A stretch of DNA of 64,000 nt from a bacterium (GCA_019421005.1 JAHZGA010000002.1:17721-81720); one strand, 5' to 3'. Shown: positions 43,684-53,994, counted from the stretch's first letter. The notes: generated by a model from the letters alone, not told the origin. Numbers and translations: made by a program.

Positions 43684-44294
43684 AAATCACCTTCTATTAT
43701 TTTTTTTACGGGTCCATATGTTTTTCTATACCCATCTATCAAGCCATATTTGTTAATAGCTTCCAAATGTTTTTTAGTAGGATATCCTTTGTGATTTTTA
43801 AATCCATATAATGGATATTTTTCATCTAAATCATACATCATTTTATCTCTTGTAACTTTAGCTACTACACTTGCTGCAGCAATACTGATGCTTTTAGAAT
43901 CACCTTTAATTATTGAAGTAGTTTCAATATCAAGTTCAAGTGGCATTGCATCAATTAAAACATGTTCTAAATTACATTGGGCTCTAACATTTTCTATAGC
44001 TAATAACATAGCTTTTTTACTAGCTTGATATATATTAATTTCATCTATTTCTTCTGGTGATACTATTCCAATTCCATAAATAGAATGAGTTGTTATATAT
44101 TCATAAAATAAATTTCGTTTTTTTTCACTTAATTTTTTTGAATCCGTTAAACCATCTAAAACAAAGTCTTTAGGTAATACACAGCAACATGCAACAACAG
44201 GTCCTATTAATGGTCCCCTTCCTACTTCATCTACTCCCCCTATATATTTTATTCCTTTTTCATAAAGTTCATTTTCATATTTATATAAATCCAT
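43680..44294 (-). CDS. rnhB: Ribonuclease HII
   Basis: RNase HII removes ribonucleotides and RNA from DNA hybrids. The 204-residue protein has the catalytic D22-E23 in [16 protein letters not shown], the [11 protein letters not shown] segment and the later acidic site HVLIDAMP, with VVAKVTRD. The ATG follows AGAGGTTGATATA. Confidence 0.97.
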   Translation of the reverse strand: MDLYKYENELYEKGIKYIGGVDEVGRGPLIGPVVACCCVLPKDFVLDGLTDSKKLSEKKRNLFYEYITTHSIYGIGIVSPEEIDEINIYQASKKAMLLAIENVRAQCNLEHVLIDAMPLELDIETTSIIKGDSKSISIAAASVVAKVTRDKMMYDLDEKYPLYGFKNHKGYPTKKHLEAINKYGLIDGYRKTYGPVKKIIEGDL

Positions 44295-44326
44295 TATATC
44301 AACCTCTATAATGATTATACAAAATT

Positions 44327-44347
44327 AAAAAAAACAAGTCAAACTTG
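44327..44347 (-). terminator. Terminator after the NUDIX gene at 44372
   Basis: CAAGT (44335-44339) and ACTTG (44343-44347) form a short hairpin with eight T following on the minus strand. Nearly the same hairpin ends the neighbouring NUDIX gene at 44981. Confidence 0.6.
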
Positions 44348-44371
44348 AAAATTTAATTATAATTATATTTT

Positions 44372-44920
44372 TTATTCATTATAGTTTAACCTCAAATATT
44401 CTTTAACTTCTATAGGAATAAAAAGTGAAATGTATTCTGGAAGTTCTATATCATTATTTGTATTTATCATATATCTTTTTATCTCATCAATGCTAATAAT
44501 TTTATTAATCTCTATTTCAATAAAATCTTTTATAGGAATTTCAAATAAAAAAGGTAAATCATTTGGAAATATAGTTTTGTTATCTTTAATATTAATCAAA
44601 TAAAATTTTGCTTTCATTTTTAAGTTAGATGTTTTTTCAAATGGATTTAAATCCTTCATTAAAATTTCTTTTTCAAATATTTTTTTTGGAGATATTATTA
44701 TATCGCTTAAAGAAATATTTTTAATTTCTTCCATCGTTTCTCTTATTAATGCGTTTTTTAAACTTCCATTATCTTCTTTTTCAATTTGTCCTCCTATTGT
44801 CTTTACTACAGCACCTCTTTGACCATTTGACATATTATACCAACGTTTTTCTTTTTGCATTCCCAATACAATATTTTTATTATGTAAAATTATTCCTTCG
44901 CCACCTATTATATCAATCAT
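44372..44920 (-). CDS. NUDIX-like hydrolase
   Basis: The 182-residue protein has a NUDIX-like box GGQIEKEDNGSLKNALIRE continuing TMEEI, in which the spacing between the first Glu and the RE is longer than the canonical seven. Flanking strands (GGEGIILHNKNIVLGMQ, KAKFYLINIKD) fit the fold. The start follows AAAGGAATTTGTTTA. Activity may be altered by the insertion; the substrate is unknown. Confidence 0.75.
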   Translation of the reverse strand: MIDIIGGEGIILHNKNIVLGMQKEKRWYNMSNGQRGAVVKTIGGQIEKEDNGSLKNALIRETMEEIKNISLSDIIISPKKIFEKEILMKDLNPFEKTSNLKMKAKFYLINIKDNKTIFPNDLPFLFEIPIKDFIEIEINKIISIDEIKRYMINTNNDIELPEYISLFIPIEVKEYLRLNYNE

Positions 44921-44970
44921 TAAACAAATTCCTTTCTTTTAAAATAGTTTATATCAACTTTACAATTATT

Positions 44971-44990
44971 AAAAAACAAGTCAAACTTGT
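44971..44990 (-). terminator. Terminator after the LeuRS-editing-like/NUDIX gene
   Basis: ACAAG (44976-44980) and CTTGT (44986-44990) flank TCAAA, which contains the stop codon, and T residues follow on the minus strand. Confidence 0.6.
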
Positions 44991-45826
44991 ATTTCACTTC
45001 TCATTTTACCATTATATTCTTTTGAATTAATCATAATGCCATCAATATCAAGGCCTTTATCACCATCAAGTAAATTTTCATAGACAAATATATTATTATT
45101 AACTGTTAAAAAATCTTTTAATTCATTTCTTGTTAACCATAAAGTACTTTGTTTTTCTTTTTCTTCATCACTTATTTCTTGACGTTCATTATCAATTAAT
45201 TCTCCAAAAACAACATAAAGATGAGCATATCTATTTACACCTTTATATTCAGCATAAAAATGATTATGAAGAACAAATAAACTTGTATAAGTTACTCTAA
45301 TATTAGAATATCCAGTTTCTTCTAAAACTTCTCTTAACATAGCTTCTTCTAAAGTTTCATTTTCTTCAATTCCACCCATAACAAATGACTGACATAATCT
45401 CTTTTTAGCACGTACACATAAATATTTATCATTATCTTTTACAACAGCAATTATACTTCTTCTAAATTGTGTTTCAACATCTTGTCTTATTGCTTCATTA
45501 TCCTTACCTAAAAAATATGGTGCGACTACTTGTTTAAATTTTAAATTATATTTTTTTGCTAAATCAAAATGTAATTGAATATGAGCAGGAACCATCATTA
45601 CAGCATTATTTTCTAATTCTTTATTATTAACAGCAATAATATCTAATTTTTCATTTGTTAAAGGATGTATTACATATTCATTTTCTATAAGTCCTTCTTT
45701 ATAACATTCATAATATGATGTTTTTAACCCAATCATTATTGCTGTAACACCATATATTAATTCTTTATTTTGTAATACTGCTACTATATCATTACCTAAA
45801 TTTGTTTTTAAATTAAATTTTTCCAT
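44981..45826 (-). CDS. LeuRS editing-domain homologue fused to NUDIX hydrolase
   Basis: Residues 1-115 resemble the CP1 editing domain of leucyl-tRNA synthetase: LIYGVTAIMIG matches TLFGVTFMVIS, IHPLTNEKLDIIAV matches INPVNNKEIPIYIS, and VMMVPAHIQLHFDLAKKYNL matches the LeuRS editing block. The editing Asp residues (HDxxD) are Ile83 and His86 here and the Thr-rich motif is absent, so editing should be dead. Residues 151-173 are a perfect NUDIX box GGIEENETLEEAMLREVLEE and TGY. It lies directly downstream of leuS. The start follows AGGAGTGAACATTA. Confidence 0.8.
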   Translation of the reverse strand: MEKFNLKTNLGNDIVAVLQNKELIYGVTAIMIGLKTSYYECYKEGLIENEYVIHPLTNEKLDIIAVNNKELENNAVMMVPAHIQLHFDLAKKYNLKFKQVVAPYFLGKDNEAIRQDVETQFRRSIIAVVKDNDKYLCVRAKKRLCQSFVMGGIEENETLEEAMLREVLEETGYSNIRVTYTSLFVLHNHFYAEYKGVNRYAHLYVVFGELIDNERQEISDEEKEKQSTLWLTRNELKDFLTVNNNIFVYENLLDGDKGLDIDGIMINSKEYNGKMRSEIQV

Positions 45827-45846
45827 TAATGTTCACTCCTATACCA

Positions 45847-45875
45847 ATTATATATTCTTTATGTTTAAAAGTAAA
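45847..45875 (-). promoter_or_regulatory. Promoter of the editing-like/NUDIX gene
   Basis: -35 TTTACT (45870-45875), a 17-bp spacer and -10 TATAAT (45847-45852) give this gene its own start although it follows leuS. Confidence 0.6.
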
Positions 45876-45890
45876 TACTTGAAGAACATT

Positions 45891-45918
45891 AAAAAAGCAA
45901 AGATTTTTATTCTTTACT
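45891..45918 (-). terminator. Terminator of the leuS operon
   Basis: AGTAAAGA and TCTTTGCT (minus strand, 45918-45896) form an eight-base stem with one G-T, followed by T residues. Confidence 0.65.
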
Positions 45919-45919
45919 C

Positions 45920-48319
45920 TTATTTAACAACTATATTAACAAGTTTTTTAGGAATAGTAATTACTTTTACAATATTTTTATCTTTAATATGATTTTGAAC
46001 ATTATCAATCTTATAAGCAAGTTGTTCCATTTCTTCATTAGTTGTATCAGTTGAAACAATTATTTTTCCTCTTACTTTACCATTAACTTGAACAACCATT
46101 TCAAATGTTTCATCAATTATTTTATCTTCATCATAATCTTGTAAAATTGATTTAGATAATTCTTCACCCAAATCATATTTTTCATTCAACTCTTCAGTTA
46201 TATGAGGTGAGAATGGATTTAATAATTGTAAAAATATTCTATATTCTTTTCTAGTAATTTTTTTATTATTGTTAATTTCATTAAGCATTGTCATTAATGT
46301 AGATACTGCTGTATTATATTTTACATTTTCAATATCTTCACATACCTTTTTTATTCCTTTATTTATTATTTTTTCATTTTCTTTAGAAATAACATCTTCA
46401 TCAGTTAAAATGTTTCCTAACTTACAAACTCTATCTAAAAACTTATAACATCCATTAAGTGAATCTTCATTCCATGCTGCATCTTTAGAATAATCTCCAA
46501 TAAACATTTCATAAAGTCTTAAAGCATCCGCACCATATTTTTCAATCATTTCAGTTGGATCAACAGTATTTCCTTTAGATTTACTCATTTTGCTACCATC
46601 ACTAGCTAAAATCATTCCATGGGCAATTCGTTTATAAAATGGTTCACTATAAGGTACTAGACCTTGTTCGTGCAAAAAAATGTTCCAAAATCTTGCATAC
46701 AATAAATGACGAGTTGTATGTTCCATTCCACCATCATATAAATCTACTTGACCCCAATATTTCATTTTATCCATTGAAGCAAATTCTTTATCGTTTTTAG
46801 GGTCCATATATCTTAAGAAATACCAACAAGAACCTGCCCAGTTAGGCATTGTATCAGTTTCTCTTTTAGCCATTTTTCCACATTTAGGACAAGGTGTATT
46901 AACAAATTCTTCCAATAAAGAAAGTGGACTTTCTCCATCATCAGTAGGTTCATAAGATTCAACATTAGGTAAAACAACTGGTAAATCTTCTTCCTTAACT
47001 GGTACCCAGCCACAATCATCACAATGAACCATTGGAATTGGCTCACCCCAAAATCTTTGACGACTAAATATCCAATCTTGTAATTTATAATTAGTAAATT
47101 TCTTACCTATTTTATTTTCTTCTAAATAATCATACATTTTATTTAAAGCTTCATCTTTATTTAATCCATTTATAAAATCAGAATTAATGTGAATCCCATC
47201 TAAAGTATAAGCTTCTTTAGAAATATCTCCACCTTCTAAAACTGGAATAATATCAATGTTAAACTTTTTAGCAAATTCATAATCACGAGTATCATGAGCA
47301 GGAACAGCCATAATAGCGCCTGTACCATAAGACATTAATACATAATCACTTATATAAATAGGAATTTCTTTATTATTAACTGGGTTAATTGCTGTAAGTC
47401 CATCTATTTTAACACCAGTTTTTTCTTTAGTCATATCAGTTCTTTCAATTTCTGATTTTAATCTAGCTTCATTTTGATATTTTTTTATTTCTTCAATATT
47501 TTTTATATCTTTTTCATATTTATTTAAAATAGGATGTTCAGGTGAGATAACCATAAAAGTTACTCCAAATAAAGTATCACATCTAGTTGTAAATACTTCT
47601 AATTTTTCTTTAATTTCTTTTATTTTAAAAGATACATTCGCACCTATTGATTTACCTATCCAATTCACTTGGGCTGTTTTAGCTTTATCAAGTATTTCAG
47701 TATCATCTAAACCTTTTATTAATTTTTCGGAATAATCTTTCATCTTAAGCATCCATTGATTTTTTAATTTTTTCTCAACTAGTGTATCACATCTAACACA
47801 TCTACCACCTTGAGAATCTTCATTAGATAATCCTATTTTACATTTGGGACACCAATTAATTTCTTTTTCATCTTTATAAGCCATTTTAGCTTCAAAAAAC
47901 TTTATAAATTGCCATTGTGTCCATTTATAATATTCTGGTTCACAAGTACTTACCTCTCTTGACCAATCAACTGAAAGTCCTAAACTTTTTGCTTGAGCTC
48001 TAAAAACATCAATACATTTATGAGTCATAATAGATGGATGTTCATGATTTTTAATTGCATATTGTTCAGCTGGATTTCCAAATGAATCAAATCCAAAAGG
48101 GAAAAGTACATTTAATCCTTTGGCTCTTCTATACCTAGCATGAACATCAGAAGCTGTAAAACAACGGGCATGACCAACGTGAAGACCCGCGCCTGATGGA
48201 TATGGAAATTCAACAAGCATATAAAATTTCTTTTTATTTTTATCTTCTGTTACTTTAAAAGTTTCTTCTTCTTCCCATTTTTTTTGCCATTTTTTTTCTA
48301 TTTCTTTAAAATTTTTCAT
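45920..48319 (-). CDS. leuS: Leucyl-tRNA synthetase
   Basis: The 799-residue class I synthetase has HIGH as SGAGLHVGHARCF, zinc Cys pairs (WCPKCKIG, RCVRC; CPKCGKMAK), the CP1 editing domain with FTTRCDTLFGV and MAVPAHDTRDYEFA, and KMSKS in GSKMSKSKGNTVDP. The ATG at 48319 follows AGAAGGAATAGA; the frame extends to 48361 but that overlaps the upstream gene without a ribosome binding site. It is controlled by a Leu T-box 330 bp upstream. Confidence 0.97.
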   Translation of the reverse strand: MKNFKEIEKKWQKKWEEEETFKVTEDKNKKKFYMLVEFPYPSGAGLHVGHARCFTASDVHARYRRAKGLNVLFPFGFDSFGNPAEQYAIKNHEHPSIMTHKCIDVFRAQAKSLGLSVDWSREVSTCEPEYYKWTQWQFIKFFEAKMAYKDEKEINWCPKCKIGLSNEDSQGGRCVRCDTLVEKKLKNQWMLKMKDYSEKLIKGLDDTEILDKAKTAQVNWIGKSIGANVSFKIKEIKEKLEVFTTRCDTLFGVTFMVISPEHPILNKYEKDIKNIEEIKKYQNEARLKSEIERTDMTKEKTGVKIDGLTAINPVNNKEIPIYISDYVLMSYGTGAIMAVPAHDTRDYEFAKKFNIDIIPVLEGGDISKEAYTLDGIHINSDFINGLNKDEALNKMYDYLEENKIGKKFTNYKLQDWIFSRQRFWGEPIPMVHCDDCGWVPVKEEDLPVVLPNVESYEPTDDGESPLSLLEEFVNTPCPKCGKMAKRETDTMPNWAGSCWYFLRYMDPKNDKEFASMDKMKYWGQVDLYDGGMEHTTRHLLYARFWNIFLHEQGLVPYSEPFYKRIAHGMILASDGSKMSKSKGNTVDPTEMIEKYGADALRLYEMFIGDYSKDAAWNEDSLNGCYKFLDRVCKLGNILTDEDVISKENEKIINKGIKKVCEDIENVKYNTAVSTLMTMLNEINNNKKITRKEYRIFLQLLNPFSPHITEELNEKYDLGEELSKSILQDYDEDKIIDETFEMVVQVNGKVRGKIIVSTDTTNEEMEQLAYKIDNVQNHIKDKNIVKVITIPKKLVNIVVK

Positions 48320-48320
48320 T

Positions 48321-48671
48321 CTATTCCTTCTTTCCATATTTTTTTTGTAAATTTGTTCCAATAATATGATATACCAATAAAATTGTTGGAAATAAAACTA
48401 TAAATCCGACCATTAGTTTTAACATTAATTCATTAACAAATCCTATTACAAAAACAGTAATTGAAATTATAAACGCATTAGAAAGTGCGGATATATTATA
48501 TAAAACAGTTAAATTAACTTTATTTATATCAATATTATATTTAGTAGTTAAATATTTTATTTCCGTACTATTTTTATATTTATTCTTTTTTTTCTTTCTA
48601 ATAATAATTAAAAATAAATAAATTAAATAAACTATTACAAAAGTTATTAAAGACATAATTAAATTTTCCAT
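48321..48671 (-). CDS. Small membrane protein co-transcribed with leuS
   Basis: The 116-residue protein has three membrane helices (about 4-23, 64-84 and 88-105) and a basic cytoplasmic loop, RKKKKNKYKNSTEIKYLTTK. It is the first gene behind the T-box and its stop precedes the leuS ATG by one or two bases, so its synthesis responds to leucyl-tRNA. I do not recognise a characterised family. The start follows AAAGAGGTTTGAT. Confidence 0.75.
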   Translation of the reverse strand: MENLIMSLITFVIVYLIYLFLIIIRKKKKNKYKNSTEIKYLTTKYNIDINKVNLTVLYNISALSNAFIISITVFVIGFVNELMLKLMVGFIVLFPTILLVYHIIGTNLQKKYGKKE

Positions 48672-48688
48672 ATCAAACCTCTTTCCAC

Positions 48689-48895
48689 AAAAAAAGCTAT
48701 TATAATCTAAAGACGAATTGATCGCGGTACCACTTTAGTTCATAATAACTCTATTATGCTCTTTTAATTCTAACGGTTTTTACCGGACTTAAAAGTCAAC
48801 TCCAAAGCAAGTTCATAATCTCTATATTATTAGTTTTCACCTAACACTAACTCTCTTTTAAATATTTCAATTACTACTACTCTTTTTCACAGTTT
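48689..48895 (-). ncRNA. T-box riboswitch (Leu) upstream of leuS
   Basis: The core AAAGTGGTACCGCG lies at 48723-48736 on the minus strand. Stem I landmarks include AGAGAGTTAGTGTTAGGTGAAA, and a specifier region TATGAACTTGC with the Leu codon CTT. The terminator appears to pair 48733-48750 with 48695-48712, an 18-base imperfect stem that encloses the antiterminator, before seven T. The regulated unit is the small membrane protein plus leuS. Confidence 0.9.
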
Positions 48896-48901
48896 TTATG
48901 T

Positions 48902-48930
48902 ATTATACTATATTTCTCTTAAATATTCAA
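48902..48930 (-). promoter_or_regulatory. Sigma-A promoter of the leuS T-box transcript
   Basis: -35 TTGAAT (48925-48930), a 17-bp spacer and -10 TATAAT (48902-48907). The -35 lies inside the 3' end of the GH31 gene. Confidence 0.7.
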
Positions 48931-51301
48931 GCAGTTTTAAAAATAAATCAACAAATTTTCGTTCTAAACCTTTTGTTGTTAATTTTCTAATTTGAATCCT
49001 TTTTTTAGCAATTGGATCATCACCAAATAAAATAGCATCGATTTTTTCTTTTAATTCAGTTGGTATTTGTAAATCACTTATTATTCCAACAAAATCATCA
49101 CTTATTAATCTTACAGCTTCTAATTCAACATTTTGACCCTTACAATTTATTAAAACACTAGAACTAGTATCAACATCATTTATTTCAACAACAAAATCTT
49201 TATCATCTTCATAACTTTTGAAATTATAACTAACTTGATTAACAAAAACTTGAACTTCATTAATTCTAGTAGTATTACGAAATCTTATTTTATAATCTCT
49301 TTTCTTTACAATATATTCATTGGCTTTAATGGGTTTTATCAATAATGAATAATCATCTTTTTTATATTGATATTGTATTCTAGTTATTAAGTATTTTCCT
49401 AAACGATAATCCTCTGTTATTCCATCATCTTCATATAAATCATAACTATTACTTTTCCCAGGAAAAACTTGAATTTCTAATTTTTTAGGAGGATTAGTAT
49501 CATTAGAATTTTCTAAATTTAAAGGTATAATCGCACCTGCTATAACAAATACTGGATAATCTTGATCTTTATAAAAAGATACATATCTTTTATTACCAAC
49601 AAATTTTTTTCCCGTTATAAAATCATACCAAATTCCTTCAGGAACAAAAAATTTGTGAATAACCCTATCCATAACATAATCTTTTTTAGTCATAATAGGA
49701 GCTATAAAGATTTGACTACCAAAATAATATTCATATTTAAATAACATATCATCATAAAATCTTGGATATTTATAATATAGTGGTTGTAATAAAGGTATAC
49801 CATATCTACTGAATTTATAGGCTTCTGTATATAAATATGGAATCATTTTATGACGTAGTTGTAAATAATCTTTAACTATTTCACATGTTTTGACGCTCCA
49901 GCGCCATGGCTCTCTTTTATAATATTTTCCTTCATCACATCCAAATTTCATTATTGGACTAAAAACACCTAATTGAACAAACCTTGTATATAATTCATTA
50001 TCTTCTACACCGAAATGATATCCACCTATATCATGGCTACAAAAACTAACTCCATTGTTAGTAGCAAGACAATTATATAGAGGAATTTGTCTTAAAGTTT
50101 CCCAACTAACAATTGTTTTACCTGAATACATAACTGGATAACGATGTGGGGCAATAGTAGAATTAAGTGATAAAATTAAAGGTCTTATATTTAAACGTTT
50201 CATATCAAAATATTGATAATGTTGTAACATAAATAAATTCTTATAATCACCATTATAATCAATCCAGAAGAAATCAACTCCCATATTTTCAAGTGGATGT
50301 AAATAAAATTTTAAATAGATATCAACAAAACGAGGATTTAACATATTAAATGGAATTATACCATTACTATCAGGAGTTAAATATTTAATTGCTTCTTGAT
50401 AAATTGGATCTATAGGATAGAGACCTTCTTTAGGATCAACACTAAGACCTAGTTTTATATTTTTACCTTTTATGTAACTTATTAAGTTTTTAGGATTTTC
50501 TAAATAATTGCTGTTAAAACTAAAACCAGTCCTTAATAATTTTTGGTTATATTTTCTAATATGCCAATCTTTATCTAAAACTAATATTGATAAAGGAATT
50601 TCATTTTTAGCAAAGTTATCAACTAAATTAATAATTTCATTTTGATAATATGGATTATTTCTCATCCACCAATTTCCTAAAGCATATCTTGGAATTAATG
50701 GAGGATAACCAGTTATTGTATAATAATCAGTTAAACAATAGGCAAAATCTCTTAAATAGGCAAATAAATATATATCAATTTCATTATTTTCTCTTGGAAC
50801 AATTACTCCTGATTCATCTATCATATTATTTTTAGAATCATCTATACTTACAAAGCCATCTAAAGAATATAATCCCTTTTCTTTTAACATTTTACCTTTT
50901 TTATCTTGTAAAGTTAAACCTGGTGAATTAAAGTTTCTCACCTCTGGATGGCCATAATACCAAATACGATTAGTATTTAAAAGTTCAACTTTTAAATTAG
51001 AAGAAGGATTGATTTTAGAACCCTTATAAGGTTTTTCTTTAGAATATGTAATTCTTACATATTTTGTTTCTATTTGTAAAAGATGAGAATTTTCACTTTT
51101 TTTAAAGTTAACTGGGGCTGTATTTCTAAACCAAACTAATTCTGTTGGTTTATCTAGAAAAATGCCATTTTCATTATACTCAAATCTTATTAAACGTTCA
51201 GTTAAAACAGTAATTCTATATTTAGAACCCTTAATAATGTTTTTAGGATTACTTATTGCTTTAGTAAAATCTAATTTAAATTGTTCGCCTAATTGATACA
51301 T
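48908..51301 (-). CDS. Glycoside hydrolase family 31 (alpha-glucosidase type)
   Basis: The 797-residue protein has an N-terminal beta domain, a TIM barrel with the nucleophile Asp348 in FFWIDYNGD, acid/base region CSHDIGGYHFG, LRHKMIPYLYTEAY, and C-terminal beta domains. GH31 enzymes cleave alpha-linked glucose or xylose; the exact specificity is not clear. There is no signal peptide, so it acts in the cytoplasm on imported oligosaccharides. An extra C-terminal helical region of about 60 residues (LQIPTELKEKIDAILFGDD and on) follows the usual end. The ATG follows AAAGGGGATTAGAAAA. Confidence 0.92.
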   Translation of the reverse strand: MYQLGEQFKLDFTKAISNPKNIIKGSKYRITVLTERLIRFEYNENGIFLDKPTELVWFRNTAPVNFKKSENSHLLQIETKYVRITYSKEKPYKGSKINPSSNLKVELLNTNRIWYYGHPEVRNFNSPGLTLQDKKGKMLKEKGLYSLDGFVSIDDSKNNMIDESGVIVPRENNEIDIYLFAYLRDFAYCLTDYYTITGYPPLIPRYALGNWWMRNNPYYQNEIINLVDNFAKNEIPLSILVLDKDWHIRKYNQKLLRTGFSFNSNYLENPKNLISYIKGKNIKLGLSVDPKEGLYPIDPIYQEAIKYLTPDSNGIIPFNMLNPRFVDIYLKFYLHPLENMGVDFFWIDYNGDYKNLFMLQHYQYFDMKRLNIRPLILSLNSTIAPHRYPVMYSGKTIVSWETLRQIPLYNCLATNNGVSFCSHDIGGYHFGVEDNELYTRFVQLGVFSPIMKFGCDEGKYYKREPWRWSVKTCEIVKDYLQLRHKMIPYLYTEAYKFSRYGIPLLQPLYYKYPRFYDDMLFKYEYYFGSQIFIAPIMTKKDYVMDRVIHKFFVPEGIWYDFITGKKFVGNKRYVSFYKDQDYPVFVIAGAIIPLNLENSNDTNPPKKLEIQVFPGKSNSYDLYEDDGITEDYRLGKYLITRIQYQYKKDDYSLLIKPIKANEYIVKKRDYKIRFRNTTRINEVQVFVNQVSYNFKSYEDDKDFVVEINDVDTSSSVLINCKGQNVELEAVRLISDDFVGIISDLQIPTELKEKIDAILFGDDPIAKKRIQIRKLTTKGLERKFVDLFLKLLEYLREI

Positions 51302-51333
51302 TTTTCTAATCCCCTTTCTATATTCTCTCTTAT

Positions 51334-51339
51334 ATTATA
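51334..51339 (-). promoter_or_regulatory. Extended -10 promoter of the GH31 gene
   Basis: The minus strand reads TTGGTATAAT about 30 bp before the ATG at 51301. Confidence 0.5.
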
Positions 51340-51443
51340 CCAATTTTTCTTTTTTTTAAAAAGATATTATTATATTTTTAATTAAAAGTTTATTATTATT
51401 TTTAAATTTTTTTAATAATTTTACATTATAATGTAAAGTAGTT

Positions 51444-51471
51444 AAAAAAAAAAGATATTTAATCTTTTTTT
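51444..51471 (-). terminator. Terminator of the rpsO-pnp operon
   Basis: AAAAAAGAT (51448-51456) and ATCTTTTTT (51462-51470) flank ATTTA and are followed by T residues on the minus strand, at the stop of the gene at 51459. A second palindrome TTTACATTATAATGTAAA lies at 51420-51437. Confidence 0.55.
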
Positions 51472-51854
51472 ACAGTTTTACTTTTAGATGTTTTTTTTGA
51501 ATTTGTTTTTTTAACTTCTTTTTTTACACCTTTTTTAGAAGTTACTTTCTTTTCAACTTTAGTTTCTTCTACAATTTCTTTTTTACTTTCTATTTTCATA
51601 TCTTTAATTTGCATATAAAATATTAATAGTAAAATTCCTGAAATAGTTGATAACAATAAAAATGTGATAGCCCAGATAAAGATAATATCTTTTTTTTCAA
51701 TAATTTCTTTATCTGTTTTTAAATTATAATCAAGCATTTTTATTGAACCAATAATACAAGGTATACCAATAATTAATCCTATTATTGTAGTAGAATATAA
51801 AATTCCTAAAATAAGTCCTATTATCCCAGAGATACGTAATAATTCTTTATTCAT
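51459..51854 (-). CDS. Membrane protein with Lys-rich tail
   Basis: The 131-residue protein has two or three hydrophobic segments (about 8-40 and 60-84) followed by a 45-residue tail of Lys, Ser and Thr ([20 protein letters not shown]). The tail would sit in the cytoplasm and could bind nucleic acid or phospholipid. Its ATG at 51854 uses AAGGGTGATGAAA inside the end of pnp, so it is coupled to pnp. I do not recognise the family. Confidence 0.65.
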   Translation of the reverse strand: MNKELLRISGIIGLILGILYSTTIIGLIIGIPCIIGSIKMLDYNLKTDKEIIEKKDIIFIWAITFLLLSTISGILLLIFYMQIKDMKIESKKEIVEETKVEKKVTSKKGVKKEVKKTNSKKTSKSKTVKKD

Positions 51855-53994
51855 TTTCATCACCCTTTTTTAATGCTTTTTTGCGTGATAAATTTAACCT
51901 ACCACGTTTATCAAATCCTAATGATTTTACTAAAATTTCATCGCCAACTTTAACGACATCACTTGGTTTTTCAACTCTTTTACTGTCTAATTGTGAAACA
52001 TGTACTAAACCTTCACAACCCGGCCATAATTCAACAAAGCATCCAAAATCTTCAACTTTTACAACTTTTCCAGTATAAATAACATCATCTTCAACTTCTC
52101 TTACAATTGCTTTAATCATATCAGCAGTTTTATCAATTACTTCTTGATTGCTATGATAAATTATAACTCTACCATCATCCTCTAAATCAACCTTAACAGC
52201 ATTAATGTCGTTAACGGCTTTAACATTACTAGCTTCTAAAATAATTTTAGTAATCACTTCTCCACCACGTCCAATAACATCTTTTATTTTATTTGGATCA
52301 ATATTAAATGTTAATGTTTTTGGAGCATATTTACTAACTTCCTTACGTGGTTCTTTAATTTCACTAGTAATTACATCTAAAATTTGTAAACGAGCTTTTT
52401 TAGCTTGTTCTAAAGCTTCTTTTAAGATGTCTTTATTAATTCCTTTTATTTTAATATCCATTTGTAAAGCACATATACCATCTTTAGTACCTGCTACTTT
52501 AAAGTCCATATCGCCTAAATGATCTTCCATTCCTTGAATATCAGTTAAAACAGTATAATCATCTCCATCAGTAATTAACCCCATAGCAATTCCAGCAACT
52601 GGAGCTTTTATAGGAACACCAGCTGTCATTAAGGCCATACATCCTGCACAGATACTTGCTTGTGAAGATGAACCGTTACTTTCTAAAATTTCTGATACAA
52701 CTCTTATTGTATATGGGAAAACTTCTTCACTTGGAATAACTTGTAATAAGGCTTTTTCCCCTAAAGCACCATGACCAATTTCTCTTCTACCAGGTGATCC
52801 ATATCTTCCTGTTTCACCAACAGAAAATTGTGGAAAATTATAATGTAACATAAATCTTTTGCCATCTTCTAAACCAAGTCCATCTAAAACTTGATGTTCC
52901 CCTAAAGCACCTAAAGTTACAACTGATAAACTTTGAGTTTGTCCTCTTGTAAAAAGGGCTGATCCATGAGTTCGTGGTAAAATATCAATAGCTGTTGATA
53001 ATGGTCTAATTTCATCCATTTTTCTTCCATCAGCTCTAGTTTTTTCTTTAACAACAATCTTTCTAAATATTTCATATTCAATTTGTTCTAATACTAATTT
53101 AACTTTAGTAATTAATTCTTTTAATTCAATTTCTTTTAAGTTTTCATTCTCTACTTCATATTTATTAACAACTTCTTCTTTTATTTTTTCAATTGCTTCA
53201 TATTTTTCAAGTTTATCTTTAATTCTTAAAGCTTCATTTAATTTATCACTTGCCAAAGTTTTTATTTCTTCTTTTAATTCATCAGTTATTTCTAATACTT
53301 CATAACTCATTTTTTCTTCGCCTATTTCAGCAATTATTTTTTCTTCAAAGGCAATTAATTCTTTAATAGCTTCATGTCCAAATAATAAAGCTTCTAACAT
53401 ATCATTTTCATTTACTTCGCTGGCGGATGCTTCTACCATATTAATTGCTTCTTTAGTACCAGCAACAGTTAGATCAATATCACTAATTTCAGCTTCTTTA
53501 ACAGTTGGATTAATTATAAATTCACCATTAACTCTTCCTACCTTTACTCCAGCAATTGGACCATTAAATGGTATTTTACTAATTGATGTTGCTAATGAAG
53601 AACCAAACATTGCTGTTATTTCTGGAGAATTATCTTGATCAACTGATAGAATAGTATTAACTATTTGAACTTCATTTTTAAATCCACTTGGGAATAATGG
53701 GCGCATAGGTCTATCAATCATTCTTGCCCCTAAAGTTGCATTCTCTGTAGGTCTACCTTCTCTTTTTATAAACCCACCTGGAATTTTACCAACTGAATAT
53801 AATTTTTCCTCATATAAAACTTGTAATGGGAAAAAGTCAGATAATAAATTTGCTGTTTTATTAACTACTGCAACTGATAATACAACTGTATCTCCATATC
53901 TTACTAAAACTGATCCATGTGCTTGTTTAGCTAGCTGGCCTGTTTCAACAACTAATTTTCTTCCTCTAAAATCTAATTCGTATACTTTTTTCAT
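51847..53994 (-). CDS. pnp: Polynucleotide phosphorylase
   Basis: PNPase degrades RNA 3' to 5' by phosphorolysis. The 715-residue protein has two RNase PH domains ([40 protein letters not shown]), a KH domain ([15 protein letters not shown]) and an S1 domain ([20 protein letters not shown]). The ATG at 53994 follows AGAGGAGGTAGTT. It follows rpsO with a hairpin between, the widespread rpsO-pnp arrangement. Confidence 0.98.
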   Translation of the reverse strand: MKKVYELDFRGRKLVVETGQLAKQAHGSVLVRYGDTVVLSVAVVNKTANLLSDFFPLQVLYEEKLYSVGKIPGGFIKREGRPTENATLGARMIDRPMRPLFPSGFKNEVQIVNTILSVDQDNSPEITAMFGSSLATSISKIPFNGPIAGVKVGRVNGEFIINPTVKEAEISDIDLTVAGTKEAINMVEASASEVNENDMLEALLFGHEAIKELIAFEEKIIAEIGEEKMSYEVLEITDELKEEIKTLASDKLNEALRIKDKLEKYEAIEKIKEEVVNKYEVENENLKEIELKELITKVKLVLEQIEYEIFRKIVVKEKTRADGRKMDEIRPLSTAIDILPRTHGSALFTRGQTQSLSVVTLGALGEHQVLDGLGLEDGKRFMLHYNFPQFSVGETGRYGSPGRREIGHGALGEKALLQVIPSEEVFPYTIRVVSEILESNGSSSQASICAGCMALMTAGVPIKAPVAGIAMGLITDGDDYTVLTDIQGMEDHLGDMDFKVAGTKDGICALQMDIKIKGINKDILKEALEQAKKARLQILDVITSEIKEPRKEVSKYAPKTLTFNIDPNKIKDVIGRGGEVITKIILEASNVKAVNDINAVKVDLEDDGRVIIYHSNQEVIDKTADMIKAIVREVEDDVIYTGKVVKVEDFGCFVELWPGCEGLVHVSQLDSKRVEKPSDVVKVGDEILVKSLGFDKRGRLNLSRKKALKKGDENE

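Noticed and set aside
46813..47046. Minus-strand 77-codon frame inside leuS
   Set aside because: It is an out-of-frame shadow within conserved LeuRS sequence without its own start signals.
52205..52522. Plus-strand 105-codon frame inside pnp
   Set aside because: It is antisense to a conserved coding region and has no start signals.
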